A DNA stretch of 64,000 nt from Erysipelothrix sp. HDW6C (GTDB lineage Bacteria; Bacillota_I; Bacilli_A; Erysipelotrichales; Erysipelotrichaceae), in contig NZ_CP049861.1 in NCBI RefSeq assembly GCF_011299615.1, positions 1,116,001-1,180,000 of the forward strand. The letters run 5' to 3'. Positions 8,216 through 17,437 of the stretch are shown here, in pieces. Position numbers and translations under genes: made by a program. The stretch's first letter is position 1. Each line of letters begins with the position of its first letter. The notes under the pieces were generated by a model. The model was not told the origin of the DNA, ran no database searches, and saw only the letters and a list, made by a program, of their open reading frames with translations.

Positions 8216-9853
8216 ATGAAAAACGATGCACAAATTTCAAACGAAGCACATTATGATCACATTCAAAATGTTGCTGATAAATTGGACTTAAAGAATGAAG
8301 ATATAGAGATGTATGGAACACGCAAAGCGAAGATTAGCTTGGATGTCTTAGAACGTCCAACAAAAGGAAAACTAATTCTTGTCACGGCGATTAATCCAAC
8401 CCCAGCTGGTGAGGGAAAAACAACCATGAATATCGGTCTTGCCATGGCGATGAACAAACGTGGGTATCAAACGATATCAGCCTTACGTGAACCATCACTG
8501 GGGCCTGTTTTTGGTATGAAGGGTGGTGCAACGGGTGGCGGGTATTCACAAGTCATTCCAATGGATGAAATAAACCTTCATTTCACAGGGGATTTCCATG
8601 CCATAACATCTGCTCATAACTTATTGGCAGCGATGCTCGATAATCATATTTTTCATGGCAACCAACGGAATATTGATTTGCAAAGTATTTTATGGGGACG
8701 GGCAATGGATATGAATGATCGTGCCCTTCGTCGTTTAACCATTAATAGTAAGAAAATGAATCATGATACATTCTTTGATATCACAGCGGCTTCGGAAATT
8801 ATGGCCATAGTTTGTCTTGCTGAGAATTTGGCTGATTTGCGGGTACGATTGGGACGCATAATTGTTGCCTACGATATCTTTGGTAATCCAGTAGTTGCAA
8901 ACGATTTGGGGGCAGTCGGTGCTATGGTATTGTTACTTAAAGACGCGATGAAGCCAAACTTGGTGCAAACCCTTGAGAATACACCGGCAATTATTCATGG
9001 TGGACCCTTCGCAAATATTGCTCATGGATGCAATTCAATCATTGCCACCAAAACGGCATTAAAATTGGGTGACTATGTGGTTGCAGAGGCTGGCTTTGGT
9101 GCTGATTTGGGGGCGGAGAAATTCTATGACATTAAATGTCGCAGTGGAAACCTGAAACCATCGGCAACAGTTCTCGTTGCAACCATTCGTGCACTGAAAT
9201 ACAATGGTGGTGTTTCAGTTAGTGATTTGGGTCAAGAAAACCTCGATGCTTTGAAACTTGGTTCGCAAAATCTTATCCAACATTTCGAAAATCTAAAGAA
9301 ATACCAAAACAATGTCATTATAGCAATCAATCGTTTTGCCAGTGATACTGATGCAGAAATTGCTTACTTGCAAGATCTTGGTCGCGATCTCAAGACACAG
9401 GTCATTCTTGCCGATGTGTTCTCCAAAGGTGGAGACGGAGCATTGGAGCTCGCTGAAGCGGTTCATGACTTATGTGAACAACCAGACACGTTTAAGCTTC
9501 TTTATGAGAACACGTCAATCAAAGAATCCATTGAAACAGTTGCTACAGGAATTTATCGAGCTGCATCGGTTCATTATAGTTTTGAAGCCGATGCGAAAAT
9601 AGAAGCAATATCAAAGCACTATCCTAAGGGATTGCCTGTGTGCATTGCGAAAACACAGTACTCGTTCAGTGATGATCCCAAGGCCTTAAATGTTCCACAA
9701 AACTTTAGTATTGAAGTTCGTGATGTACGATTATCCCAAGGAGCAGGATTTTTAGTAGTTCTACTGGGGAAGATTATGACGATGCCTGGCATGCCAACAT
9801 CACCCAATGCACTCGGTATGGACTATGATGGAGCGGTTATTGGACTTATTTAG
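8216..9853 (+). CDS. fhs: Formate--tetrahydrofolate ligase
   Basis: Fhs makes 10-formyl-THF from formate, THF and ATP, feeding purine and formyl-Met synthesis. The ATP site TPAGEGKTT is near residues 61-69, and the family blocks SLGPVFGMKGGATGGGY and VVAEAGFGADLGAEKFYDIKC are present. At 545 residues it is close to the usual 555. GGTGGAGGG precedes the ATG. Its position after folT makes a small folate locus. Confidence 0.96.
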   Translation: MKNDAQISNEAHYDHIQNVADKLDLKNEDIEMYGTRKAKISLDVLERPTKGKLILVTAINPTPAGEGKTTMNIGLAMAMNKRGYQTISALREPSLGPVFGMKGGATGGGYSQVIPMDEINLHFTGDFHAITSAHNLLAAMLDNHIFHGNQRNIDLQSILWGRAMDMNDRALRRLTINSKKMNHDTFFDITAASEIMAIVCLAENLADLRVRLGRIIVAYDIFGNPVVANDLGAVGAMVLLLKDAMKPNLVQTLENTPAIIHGGPFANIAHGCNSIIATKTALKLGDYVVAEAGFGADLGAEKFYDIKCRSGNLKPSATVLVATIRALKYNGGVSVSDLGQENLDALKLGSQNLIQHFENLKKYQNNVIIAINRFASDTDAEIAYLQDLGRDLKTQVILADVFSKGGDGALELAEAVHDLCEQPDTFKLLYENTSIKESIETVATGIYRAASVHYSFEADAKIEAISKHYPKGLPVCIAKTQYSFSDDPKALNVPQNFSIEVRDVRLSQGAGFLVVLLGKIMTMPGMPTSPNALGMDYDGAVIGLI

Positions 9854-9868
9854 TTTTAATGGTATAAT
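9840..9868 (+). promoter_or_regulatory. Promoter of the papain-like hydrolase gene
   Basis: TTGGAC (9840-9845) and TATAAT (9863-9868) are 17 bases apart. The -35 lies in the last codons of fhs, and transcription would start about 25 bases before the ATG at 9900. Confidence 0.65.
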
Positions 9869-9899
9869 TCACATACTAAAGAAAAGGATTCGGAATGCA

Positions 9900-10436
9900 A
9901 TGAAAGAAAATAACGTCTACATTGTCCTTAGTGACACCGGTAGTATGCTTACACGCGCGATACAGCTTTACACCAAATCGCCGTATAATCATGTTTCAAT
10001 ATCGTTTGATGAAACATTGAATTCACTTTACAGTTTCGGACGCAAGTCCCCACGTAATCCGTTTATTGGTGGTTTTGTTGAAGAAAGTTTCTATGGTGGG
10101 ACCTTTAAACGTTTTAAGGAGACACGATGCTTGGTTTTAAAGTTATCTGTTGATGATGAAACTGTAAACATACTCAAAGAAAAAGTTGGTGCATTTGTGG
10201 CCAACAAAGATGATTACCACTATGATTTCATTGGTCTGCTCGCTTATCTCTTTAAAAAAAGAGTGATCCGTCAGAATCATTACTACTGTACAGAGTTTGT
10301 TGCCGAAGTTATGGCAGAAGCGGATATGTACTGTTGGGAGTTACCACCCCATTTGGTAACACCGCAAGATTTTACTCAAATTGATAATTCTGAAGTAGTA
10401 TACGAGGGATTGTTGAAAGAATTCGGGAAAGCGTAA
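9900..10436 (+). CDS. YiiX/YebB-like permuted papain-fold hydrolase
   Basis: This 178-residue soluble protein has an N-terminal histidine block (YTKSPYNHVSISFD) and a later cysteine block (HYYCTEFVAEV), the order expected for circularly permuted NlpC/P60 (papain-like) enzymes. These are thought to be amidases or peptidases of cell-envelope or small substrates. There is no signal peptide, so a cytoplasmic role is likely. I chose the ATG at 9900 because it follows the promoter and AAAGGA. The upstream extension to 9807 lies within fhs. Confidence 0.65.
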   Translation: MKENNVYIVLSDTGSMLTRAIQLYTKSPYNHVSISFDETLNSLYSFGRKSPRNPFIGGFVEESFYGGTFKRFKETRCLVLKLSVDDETVNILKEKVGAFVANKDDYHYDFIGLLAYLFKKRVIRQNHYYCTEFVAEVMAEADMYCWELPPHLVTPQDFTQIDNSEVVYEGLLKEFGKA

Positions 10437-10450
10437 AATACGCTTTCTTT
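10427..10450 (+). terminator. Terminator of the papain-like hydrolase gene
   Basis: GAAAGCGTA and TACGCTTTC form a 9-base stem with an AAA loop, followed by CTTTT-type sequence. The stem includes the stop codon of the gene. Confidence 0.7.
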
Positions 10451-10486
10451 TATGTTAAAATTGTAGAGAAAAGGTTGGTGACTGTT

Positions 10487-12652
10487 GTGGAAAATAACGT
10501 ACTTATTTTATTGAAAAAGGAATTAGCGCACTATAAAGGTCAGCAAATTGATGCTGTATTAGACCTGTTGGCAGATGGGAATACGGTGCCATTTATTGCC
10601 CGTTATCGTAAAGAAGTAACGGGAACACTTGATGAAGTGCAAATTCGTGAGATTGCCGATCGTCATGATTATCTTGACAACATTGAAAAACGAAAAGAAG
10701 AAGTCATTCGTTTGATTGATGAACAAGGCAAATTAACACCCGAACTTGAAGCGGAGATTGTCGCTGCTTCTGTTTTACAGAAAGTTGAAGATATTTACCG
10801 TCCCTACAAACAAAAACGTCGCACAAAGGCAACGATTGCTCGTGAAAAGGGACTGGAGCCGTTGGCATTACGCATCATGGCATTACCGCTTGATTTTAAC
10901 GATTCAGAAGCAGATGCTTTTATCAATGCAGAGTTTGAACTTGAAACACGTGAGGATGTCTTCTTGGGTGCTCATGAAATCATCGCTGAAATCATTGGAG
11001 ATGACGCTGATTTCAGAACATGGATTCGTGATTTTACAATGTACTCGGGCGTTTTAAAAACGGACGTTAAAGACAAGGAAAAAGATGAACGTGGTGTTTA
11101 TGAGATGTACTATGATTTCTCACAACCAACCAACAAAATTGCATCACACCGTGTTTTAGCAGTGAATCGTGCCGAAAAAGAAGATGTCATCAAAGTTGAT
11201 ATCGTGGTTGATGAAGAGAAAATTAATCAGAATTTTGAACGCAAACTTGTCCGTAATGCAACCGACTCTCCTGCAGTTGGGTATCTGCGTACGGGTTACA
11301 TGGATAGCTACAAGCGATTCATCAAGCCAGCAATCGAGCGTGAAATACGCAACCAGCTGACCGAAGATGCAGAGAAACAAGCCATTCATATTTTCGGGGA
11401 GAACCTTCGTAATTTACTCCTTCAAGCGCCTCTTAAAGGTCGTGTTGTGATGGGATTTGACCCCGCATACCGTACCGGATGTAAGTTAGCGATTGTTGAT
11501 GAAACTGGAAAAGTACTGGCCATTAATGTTATTTATCCCCACAAACCAGCACCGCAACACAAACAAGCTGAAGCAGAAAAAGCATTCATTGACCTGATTG
11601 AAAAATATAAGGTTGATATGGTTGCAATCGGAAATGGAACTGCAAGCCGTGAGTCAGAAGTCTTCGTAGCAGAAAACTTAAAGAAAGTTAACCGTGATGT
11701 CTTTTATCTCATTGTGAATGAAGCAGGCGCGTCTGTATATTCAGCCTCAGATGTTGCACGTAAAGAGTTTCCGAATCTGCAAGTTGAAGAACGCTCGGCC
11801 GTAAGTATTGCACGTCGTATCCAAGACCCACTTGCGGAACTTGTAAAGATTGATCCACAATCTGTAGGGGTTGGACAGTACCAACACGATGTAACACAGA
11901 AGACGTTATCAGAGGCATTGGATGTTGTTGTTGAAACTGCTGTTAACCAAGTGGGTGTTGACGTAAATACGGCATCACCGCAACTTCTTGAACATATTGC
12001 CGGTCTTACTAAAACGACAGCACAAAACATAGTTACCTTCCGTGAGGAAAATGGGATGTTTGCATCTCGAACAGAAATTAAGTCAGTGCCACGCTTGGGT
12101 CCCAAATCATTTGAACAAGCGATTGGCTTCTTGCGTATTCCCAAAGGCAAGAATATCCTTGATAATACAGGAATTCATCCGGAGACCTACACTGTAACCA
12201 AACAAATTCTCAAAGACACAGGAATTAAACTTGAAGAACTTGGAACGGATACAGCCCGTGAGAAACTTGAAGGCCAGTCCTTGAATGATTTATCAACACA
12301 CTATGATATTGGTAAAGAAACACTCAAAGACATTTTCGCTTCATTGATTCAGCCAGGTCGTGATATGCGTGATGAAATGAGCAGTCCACTCTTGCGCTCA
12401 GATGTTCTTACTATGGAAGACCTCAAACCAGGAATGGAGTTGAATGGTACGGTTCGTAATGTTGTTGATTTTGGTGCTTTTGTTGATATTGGGGTCAAAC
12501 AAGACGGACTCGTTCATATTTCCAAACTCAGTAAAAACTTTGTAAAACACCCAACCGATGTTGTTGCTGTTGGTGATGTTGTTAAGGTGTGGGTCATGGA
12601 AGTAGATCTCAAGAAGCAACGTATTCAATTATCAATGTTACCTTTAAACTAA
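10487..12652 (+). CDS. tex: Tex, transcription accessory RNA-binding protein
   Basis: Tex binds nucleic acid through a C-terminal S1 domain and affects transcription and stress survival; its exact job is unclear. The order is: helical N-domain with NTVPFIARYRKE, YqgF/RNase H-like domain (VVMGFDPAYRTGCKLA) near residues 320-440, helix-hairpin-helix (VDVNTASPQLLEHIAGLT), then S1 (GTVRNVVDFGAFVDIGVKQDG). I prefer the GTG at 10487 (721 residues), about 6 bases after a GGTGA pairing site; TTG 10475 and GTG 10478 are in frame but badly spaced. Confidence 0.93.
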   Translation: MENNVLILLKKELAHYKGQQIDAVLDLLADGNTVPFIARYRKEVTGTLDEVQIREIADRHDYLDNIEKRKEEVIRLIDEQGKLTPELEAEIVAASVLQKVEDIYRPYKQKRRTKATIAREKGLEPLALRIMALPLDFNDSEADAFINAEFELETREDVFLGAHEIIAEIIGDDADFRTWIRDFTMYSGVLKTDVKDKEKDERGVYEMYYDFSQPTNKIASHRVLAVNRAEKEDVIKVDIVVDEEKINQNFERKLVRNATDSPAVGYLRTGYMDSYKRFIKPAIEREIRNQLTEDAEKQAIHIFGENLRNLLLQAPLKGRVVMGFDPAYRTGCKLAIVDETGKVLAINVIYPHKPAPQHKQAEAEKAFIDLIEKYKVDMVAIGNGTASRESEVFVAENLKKVNRDVFYLIVNEAGASVYSASDVARKEFPNLQVEERSAVSIARRIQDPLAELVKIDPQSVGVGQYQHDVTQKTLSEALDVVVETAVNQVGVDVNTASPQLLEHIAGLTKTTAQNIVTFREENGMFASRTEIKSVPRLGPKSFEQAIGFLRIPKGKNILDNTGIHPETYTVTKQILKDTGIKLEELGTDTAREKLEGQSLNDLSTHYDIGKETLKDIFASLIQPGRDMRDEMSSPLLRSDVLTMEDLKPGMELNGTVRNVVDFGAFVDIGVKQDGLVHISKLSKNFVKHPTDVVAVGDVVKVWVMEVDLKKQRIQLSMLPLN

Positions 12653-12675
12653 GACCGATTTCTCGGTCTTTTTTT
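12651..12675 (+). terminator. Terminator of tex
   Basis: AAGACCGA and TCGGTCTT form an 8-base stem with a TTTC loop and a long T run directly after the tex stop. Confidence 0.88.
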
Positions 12676-12709
12676 ATCGCTTATTCAAAAACTTTGTTAA
12701 TTCATAACG

Positions 12710-12738
12710 TTGTCACCGACGTGAATAACCATTACAAT
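12710..12738 (+). promoter_or_regulatory. Promoter of the deacetylase/binding-protein operon
   Basis: TTGTCA (12710-12715) and TACAAT (12733-12738) are 17 bases apart, about 24 bases before the first gene. Confidence 0.7.
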
Positions 12739-12761
12739 AGATAAGGAGATGAGGAGAAAGT

Positions 12762-13508
12762 ATGAGTTTTATAACATTGGTTTACCATGAATTACGCGAA
12801 CCAGGTACATTTGAAGACCAAAGACCTGTTACGATTGACGTTGCAGATGGTTACGAAGATGCGCTGCCAGTTCCTTTATTTATGTTGAAAGAAGATTTCA
12901 GTACCCAGATGCATTATCTTGTTGAACATGGGTTTAGTTTTATAACATTGGCTGATATTACCGCGTATTACTATGATAAAAAGCCACTACCTGAAAAAGC
13001 AATTCATCTAACATTTGATGACGCGTTTCAATCGTTACGATATGAGACCTATCCTATATTAAAAGCATTGGGAATTAAGGCAACACTTTTTGTTGTCAAA
13101 GGGTGGTTGTCACTTGAAGCACAACCTTACAATCCCCAGGTATCGAGGGTTTTGAGTTTTGATGAGATTCTTGCAATGCGTGATGTTTTTGAGTTTGCCA
13201 ATCACACCACCCACATACACAAACGGACTGGTGGCACTGGCCTTATTCAAACGCTATCCGCACAAAAAATTCATGACGATATCTTAAGTTGTGCAAAGAT
13301 TGTAGATTTCCCAAATGTCTTTGCGTATCCATTTGGATTTTACGATGCCAATGTCGTTCGTATTCTTGAAGCGATGAACATTGATTTTGCATTCACAACA
13401 CAGCCAGGAATTAATGATCGCACAACCCCACAGTTGGAATTGCATCGGTATGTTATACCGTATCTGATGCCACTGACCACATTTATTGAAATAGTAGAGA
13501 GAGATTAA
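12762..13508 (+). CDS. Polysaccharide deacetylase family protein
   Basis: The 248-residue protein has the NodB-homology motifs: THLTFDDAF-type metal motif (here HLTFDDAFQS), the histidine pair in ANHTTHIH and the FAYPFGFYD block. Members remove acetyl or similar groups from carbohydrates with a divalent metal. There is no signal peptide or membrane anchor, so it probably acts in the cytoplasm or on an imported compound. It ends 1 base before a substrate-binding lipoprotein gene and shares its promoter. The substrate is unknown; the neighbours suggest something linked to the ABC importer. Confidence 0.8.
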   Translation: MSFITLVYHELREPGTFEDQRPVTIDVADGYEDALPVPLFMLKEDFSTQMHYLVEHGFSFITLADITAYYYDKKPLPEKAIHLTFDDAFQSLRYETYPILKALGIKATLFVVKGWLSLEAQPYNPQVSRVLSFDEILAMRDVFEFANHTTHIHKRTGGTGLIQTLSAQKIHDDILSCAKIVDFPNVFAYPFGFYDANVVRILEAMNIDFAFTTQPGINDRTTPQLELHRYVIPYLMPLTTFIEIVERD

Positions 13509-13509
13509 G

Positions 13510-14424
13510 ATGAAAAAAATACTGATATTACTTACATTATTTATTTTAGTCGGATGTTCATCCGCACCTAAGGTGAATGAAACACCAATTCGCGTGGGAA
13601 CACTTCCTGCTGAAGCCGCCTTACCGATTATTATTGCTCAAGAAAAAGGTATGTTTGAAGCACATGGTGTTAAGATTGAGATTACACCCTTTGGGAACCC
13701 TCAAGAACGCAATGCAGCAGCACAGGCCGGTGAAATTGATGGAATGATTGCTGATGTTATGACTGGATATACATTCCAGGACAAAGGCATGCCCTACGTT
13801 ATTACATCGGATATAAACGAGGACTTCAAAATCTTAGCATCTCCCAATTCAGGTATTACAACCATGAGTCAATTGGATGGTAAAGAAGTTGCACTGATTC
13901 CAGGACTTATTTTGGAATATGTAATGGATGAAATCGCTCAAAAAGATAGTTTTTCCTACAATGTATTGGCAATGCCATCTTTTCCAGGGCGTTTTGAAGG
14001 GCTTCTCAGTGATCAGTTCGCCGGCGTAGTCTTTACAGAACCCCAAGCAGGCATGCTCGTTCAAAATGGTGCGATTTTGCTCGGAAGTTCTTCACAATAT
14101 GGTATAAAGGGTGGAAGTCTTTTATTCCATGATGACGTTGTGACACAAAGAAGCGACGATTTAAAGCGATTCTATGCTGCTTACAACGAAGCAGTCGCAT
14201 ACCTTAATGATAATCCATCATCAGAATATTCCGACTTGCTAACAAAATATCAGTTCCCAGAACAAATGGGTGCTTATATTGATAACAAAAAAGAGGCCTT
14301 TGGTACCGCAACTGCCGTATCACAAGACCAACTTGATAAGATTAACACATGGTCACAAGCCAAAGGATTGATTGATAAACCTGCTGATTTAGAAAAGGCG
14401 GTTAACTTCGAAGCAATCAACTAA
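13510..14424 (+). CDS. ABC importer substrate-binding lipoprotein (NMT1/SsuA-like), copy 1
   Basis: This 304-residue protein has a lipoprotein signal peptide with lipobox LVGC, so it is anchored outside the membrane. The mature part starts with RVGTLPAEAALPIIIAQEKG, which fits periplasmic-type binding proteins of the nitrate/sulfonate/thiamine-precursor class. It is about half identical by eye to the next gene, including NEDFKILASPNSGIT and EPQAGML. The partner permease and ATPase face it from 15380-16818. The ligand cannot be read from sequence. Confidence 0.82.
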   Translation: MKKILILLTLFILVGCSSAPKVNETPIRVGTLPAEAALPIIIAQEKGMFEAHGVKIEITPFGNPQERNAAAQAGEIDGMIADVMTGYTFQDKGMPYVITSDINEDFKILASPNSGITTMSQLDGKEVALIPGLILEYVMDEIAQKDSFSYNVLAMPSFPGRFEGLLSDQFAGVVFTEPQAGMLVQNGAILLGSSSQYGIKGGSLLFHDDVVTQRSDDLKRFYAAYNEAVAYLNDNPSSEYSDLLTKYQFPEQMGAYIDNKKEAFGTATAVSQDQLDKINTWSQAKGLIDKPADLEKAVNFEAIN

Positions 14425-14434
14425 GGAGGAAAGC

Positions 14435-15343
14435 ATGAAAAAAATAGGTATTATTGCATTACTAGTCGTTATACTAACTGGATGTGGTTCAAAGGAACCT
14501 ACCAAACCCCTAAAGTTCGGTACCATTCCTGCTGAAGCATCGTTACCCATGATTATTGCATATGAAAAGGGATTCTTTACTACAGATATTGAAGTGATTC
14601 CGTTTCAAGCACCGACAGACCGCAATGCGGCGGCACAATCTGGCCAGATCGATGGACTCATTGCAGATGTTATGACAGCATTACCCATGATTGAATCCGG
14701 TGTCGATGTAAAAATAACATCAGACATCAACGAGGATTTCAAACTCTTAGCATCACCGAATTCTGGAATTACCTCAATTAAAGGTTTTGATGGCAAACAT
14801 GTCGCAGTTATTCCCAAATTTTTCTTACAATGGGTTATGGATACCATGGCAGAGAGTGAAGGAATCAGTTATGAAATGATGAATGTTCCGGCATTTAGTG
14901 CTCGCTTTGAAGGATTACTCAACGATCAGTTTGAGGGACTTGTATTCCCTGAACCCCAAGCAGGAATGCTGATTGAAAAAGGTGCAATCTTAATTGCTGG
15001 GTCACAAGAGTTTGGTTTAAAAGGTGGAAGTATCATGTTCACGACAGATAGTTTAACAAACAACCGGGCTGCCGTTGAAGATTTCTACAATGGTTACAAT
15101 AAAGCTGTTGATTATCTCAATGAAACAAAAGCAGGGGAGTATGTTGATATTCTTGAGAAGTATGGTTTCCCTCAAGAAATGGAAGCATATATCGATAACC
15201 GGGCTACAAAATATCAATATGCAGGTGTTGTTCCTGTTGACCAATTTGATAACATTATGAAATGGTCTCAAAAACAAGGGCTCACAACCCAAGATTATTC
15301 ATACGATGCAGTGACCGATTTTAAAGTAAACGGATCAAAATAA
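14435..15343 (+). CDS. ABC importer substrate-binding lipoprotein (NMT1/SsuA-like), copy 2
   Basis: This is a tandem duplicate of the previous gene: 302 residues with lipobox LTGC, TIPAEASLPMIIAYEKG, NEDFKLLASPNSGIT and EPQAGMLIEKGAIL. AAGGAGG precedes the ATG. Two binding proteins probably serve one permease with different affinity or ligand. The gene meets the permease gene tail to tail across a shared terminator. Confidence 0.82.
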   Translation: MKKIGIIALLVVILTGCGSKEPTKPLKFGTIPAEASLPMIIAYEKGFFTTDIEVIPFQAPTDRNAAAQSGQIDGLIADVMTALPMIESGVDVKITSDINEDFKLLASPNSGITSIKGFDGKHVAVIPKFFLQWVMDTMAESEGISYEMMNVPAFSARFEGLLNDQFEGLVFPEPQAGMLIEKGAILIAGSQEFGLKGGSIMFTTDSLTNNRAAVEDFYNGYNKAVDYLNETKAGEYVDILEKYGFPQEMEAYIDNRATKYQYAGVVPVDQFDNIMKWSQKQGLTTQDYSYDAVTDFKVNGSK

Positions 15344-15382
15344 AAAAAATCGCATATTCCGTAATGGAAATGCGATTTTTTA
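15344..15382. terminator. Two-way terminator between the importer halves
   Basis: AAAAAATCGCAT and ATGCGATTTTTT form a 12-base stem around a short inner TCC/GGA helix. A runs on one side and T runs on the other let it stop both convergent operons. Confidence 0.85.
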
Positions 15383-16102
15383 ATGCGTGATTTTAACTTC
15401 AAGATAATCGACGATTTTGAAAAGTATGTAACCCATCAAAGAGAGAACAATTATACCTGCAAACATCAGTGGGTAATTAAATGTTGTCCAAGCATTCATG
15501 ATGAAATAACCCAGTCCGGTGAAGGTTGCATAATTTTCCGAAAAGAATAAGGTTGCAATGGCCACACCCAACCCAATCCGAAGACCGCTTAGAAGTTGTG
15601 GCATAATTGCTGGGAAGTACAGGTAGCGTAAGCGATGGCGACGGTTGGCATGATAACTGTCCATCAACATGATATAGGAGTTGGGGATCAGACGAATGCC
15701 ATCGCGGGTTGAAATAATGACTTGGAAGACCAAGATGGTGATCATAAGGATTATTTTTGAACTGTCACCCAAACCAAACAATTGCATAAACACGGGTAAG
15801 AATGCAATTTTAGGGAGCGGATAGAGAATGTATACGAGTGGCGAGATGAGAGCATCAAATTTATGATTGATGCCTAAGGCGATTCCCACGGGGACACCAA
15901 TCAAAAATGAGAAGAATATCGCCAAAAGAATGCGATACAGACTGGCACTTGCATGGATAAGCAGTTCATTGGCATTTTTGATGAGCATCGCAAAGGCTTG
16001 ATGGGGGTAGGGAATAATCTTAACACCAACAAGCAGGGAGGCAAGATACCAAAGGATAATGATCGTTGCCAGTGGATAAACCTTTCGAAGCAACTTCATC
16101 AT
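15380..16102 (-). CDS. ABC importer permease (SsuC/TauC-like)
   Basis: This 240-residue inner-membrane protein has about six helices and a cytoplasmic EAA-type loop (YHANRRHRLRYLYFPAIMPQLLSGLRIGLG). It forms the channel for the binding lipoproteins encoded on the other strand. Two adjacent ATG codons (16102, 16099) are possible; the second is better spaced from AAAGGAGG. The start overlaps the stop of the ATPase gene (ATGA). Confidence 0.88.
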   Translation of the reverse strand: MMKLLRKVYPLATIIILWYLASLLVGVKIIPYPHQAFAMLIKNANELLIHASASLYRILLAIFFSFLIGVPVGIALGINHKFDALISPLVYILYPLPKIAFLPVFMQLFGLGDSSKIILMITILVFQVIISTRDGIRLIPNSYIMLMDSYHANRRHRLRYLYFPAIMPQLLSGLRIGLGVAIATLFFSENYATFTGLGYFIMNAWTTFNYPLMFAGIIVLSLMGYILFKIVDYLEVKITH

Positions 16103-16818
16103 CGGCCTCCTTTAAAAGCTTGTCTGAGTTGAAAGCAATAATCATAAAATTCAGGGTGCTGTCTTGCGTTGATATCTTTTGCAAAGGGACTTTGGTGGAA
16201 ACTCACTGTCTCGTTTTGCATCATGACAATGGATTCTCCTAAGAATGCAGCTTCTTCAATATCGTGAGTAACTTGAATAATTGACATCTGGTATTTTTGC
16301 TTCAATGATTTTAAGAGTTCCTGAATTTGTTCTTTCGTGATCATATCAAGTGCGGAGGTAGCTTCATCCAAAATAAGCAGCTGAGGGTTGGTTGCCAGTG
16401 CTCGGGCAATCTCGACGCGCTGGCGCTGACCTCCTGACAATTGACGTGGATAACTATCAAGTAACGATTCAATACCCAGGTCATGAATAATATCCTGCAA
16501 ATCATGCTGTGAGTGTGTAAGTTTAACTCCCAGCGCGATGTTTTGTTGAACCGATAACCATGGAAGCAGTGTTCCCTCTTGTAATATCAAACTCGCATCG
16601 TTGGGGAAACCCTCATAAGAGGATCCATTATATAAGATGGTTCCTTCCTGAGATTTCAAAAAACCACCGATAAGTTTGAGGAGTGTCGTCTTCCCACATC
16701 CTGAGGGACCAACAATCATTGTATAGGTGTTGGGTAAAAAAATATGCGAAAAATTCTTGATTATAAGATCTTCCTGATACCGAAAGTTAAGATTGGAAAT
16801 TGTTATTTCTGCGCTCAT
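16099..16818 (-). CDS. ABC importer ATPase
   Basis: The 239-residue nucleotide-binding subunit has Walker A GPSGCGKTT, signature LSGGQRQR, Walker B LLILDEATSALD and the switch histidine in THDIEEAAFL. I chose the start at 16818 because a promoter lies at 16844-16872, inside the longer frame that opens at 16872, and because the family N-terminus (ISNLNFRYQ) follows directly. It is the first gene of a two-gene operon with the permease. Confidence 0.9.
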   Translation of the reverse strand: MSAEITISNLNFRYQEDLIIKNFSHIFLPNTYTMIVGPSGCGKTTLLKLIGGFLKSQEGTILYNGSSYEGFPNDASLILQEGTLLPWLSVQQNIALGVKLTHSQHDLQDIIHDLGIESLLDSYPRQLSGGQRQRVEIARALATNPQLLILDEATSALDMITKEQIQELLKSLKQKYQMSIIQVTHDIEEAAFLGESIVMMQNETVSFHQSPFAKDINARQHPEFYDYCFQLRQAFKGGR

Positions 16819-16843
16819 AAACTGCCTGCTTTCTGTCTTTACT

Positions 16844-16872
16844 ATTATAGGGGAAACGGTATTAAATTTCAA
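16844..16872 (-). promoter_or_regulatory. Promoter of the ABC ATPase-permease operon
   Basis: Read on the minus strand, TTGAAA (16872-16867) and TATAAT (16849-16844) are 17 bases apart, 26 bases before the ATG. Confidence 0.75.
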
Positions 16873-16969
16873 AGTCGAAACGAATCGCGCAAATGTTGTA
16901 TTGAGTTACTTAAGAAAGTTAAATCAAGATGACATGTAAAAGAATAATTCTATTTTCATTGTATCATTA

Positions 16970-16998
16970 TTGTCGAAGCAAATTATTTATGATACGAT
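16970..16998 (+). promoter_or_regulatory. Promoter of the ATP synthase operon
   Basis: TTGTCG (16970-16975) and TACGAT (16993-16998) are 17 bases apart. Transcription would begin near 17005 and give a leader of about 90 bases before atpI. Confidence 0.65.
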
Positions 16999-17006
16999 AG
17001 CAATGG

Positions 17007-17059
17007 ATTTTTCGCCACTGGGCGAAGAATGTAATCAACCATATTAAATGGACGATTAC
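17007..17059 (+). promoter_or_regulatory. Two leader hairpins before the atp genes
   Basis: ATTTTTCGCC pairs with GGCGAAGAAT (17007-17030) around ACTG. Directly after it, GTAATC pairs with GATTAC (17031-17059) with an inner CCAT/ATGG helix. Neither ends in a T run, so they are not terminators. They may stabilise the 5' end of the mRNA or bind a regulator. The rest of the 223-base gap before atpI is AT-rich with no gene. Confidence 0.5.
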
Positions 17060-17095
17060 TTATAAACTATAAAAGAAAATAATAAGGAGGCTGAA

Positions 17096-17437
17096 ATGAA
17101 CAGACAGCTAAGGATAGGTATTTGTGCTATAGGTGCAATTGCTTTGGTGTTTGTTGGTTTGCCTTTTGCTTTTGGATGGATTATTGGATGGAGTGCCCTC
17201 ATTGCGCTCGCATATTTTCGTCATAAATTTTATAATATCATACTCGACGAAAAACAATTCACAGTTAAGAAATATATCAGTTACATTATTTTTGTATTCA
17301 TAATTCTGTGGATGCCACTTTTACTGGCTTTTCTATTTCCTAAAATCATCAATCCTTTTGCGATGGCTGCGACTTACATCATTGATCGTTTGCTCTTTTT
17401 TATTACCGGAATATTTTCGCGAGGACCCACAATATGA
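17096..17437 (+). CDS. atpI: ATP synthase subunit I-like membrane protein
   Basis: This 113-residue protein has about four hydrophobic segments and stands first in the atp operon, where AtpI normally is. AtpI helps assemble the c ring and has been linked to magnesium. Sequence similarity is weak, as usual for AtpI, so the call rests on position, size and topology. AAGGAGG precedes the ATG, and the stop overlaps atpB by 4 bases. Confidence 0.72.
   Translation: MNRQLRIGICAIGAIALVFVGLPFAFGWIIGWSALIALAYFRHKFYNIILDEKQFTVKKYISYIIFVFIILWMPLLLAFLFPKIINPFAMAATYIIDRLLFFITGIFSRGPTI

Noticed and set aside
11704-12150. A 148-codon frame opposite tex
   Set aside because: tex is certain here; the frame has unusual Cys/Ser/Arg content typical of antisense shadows.
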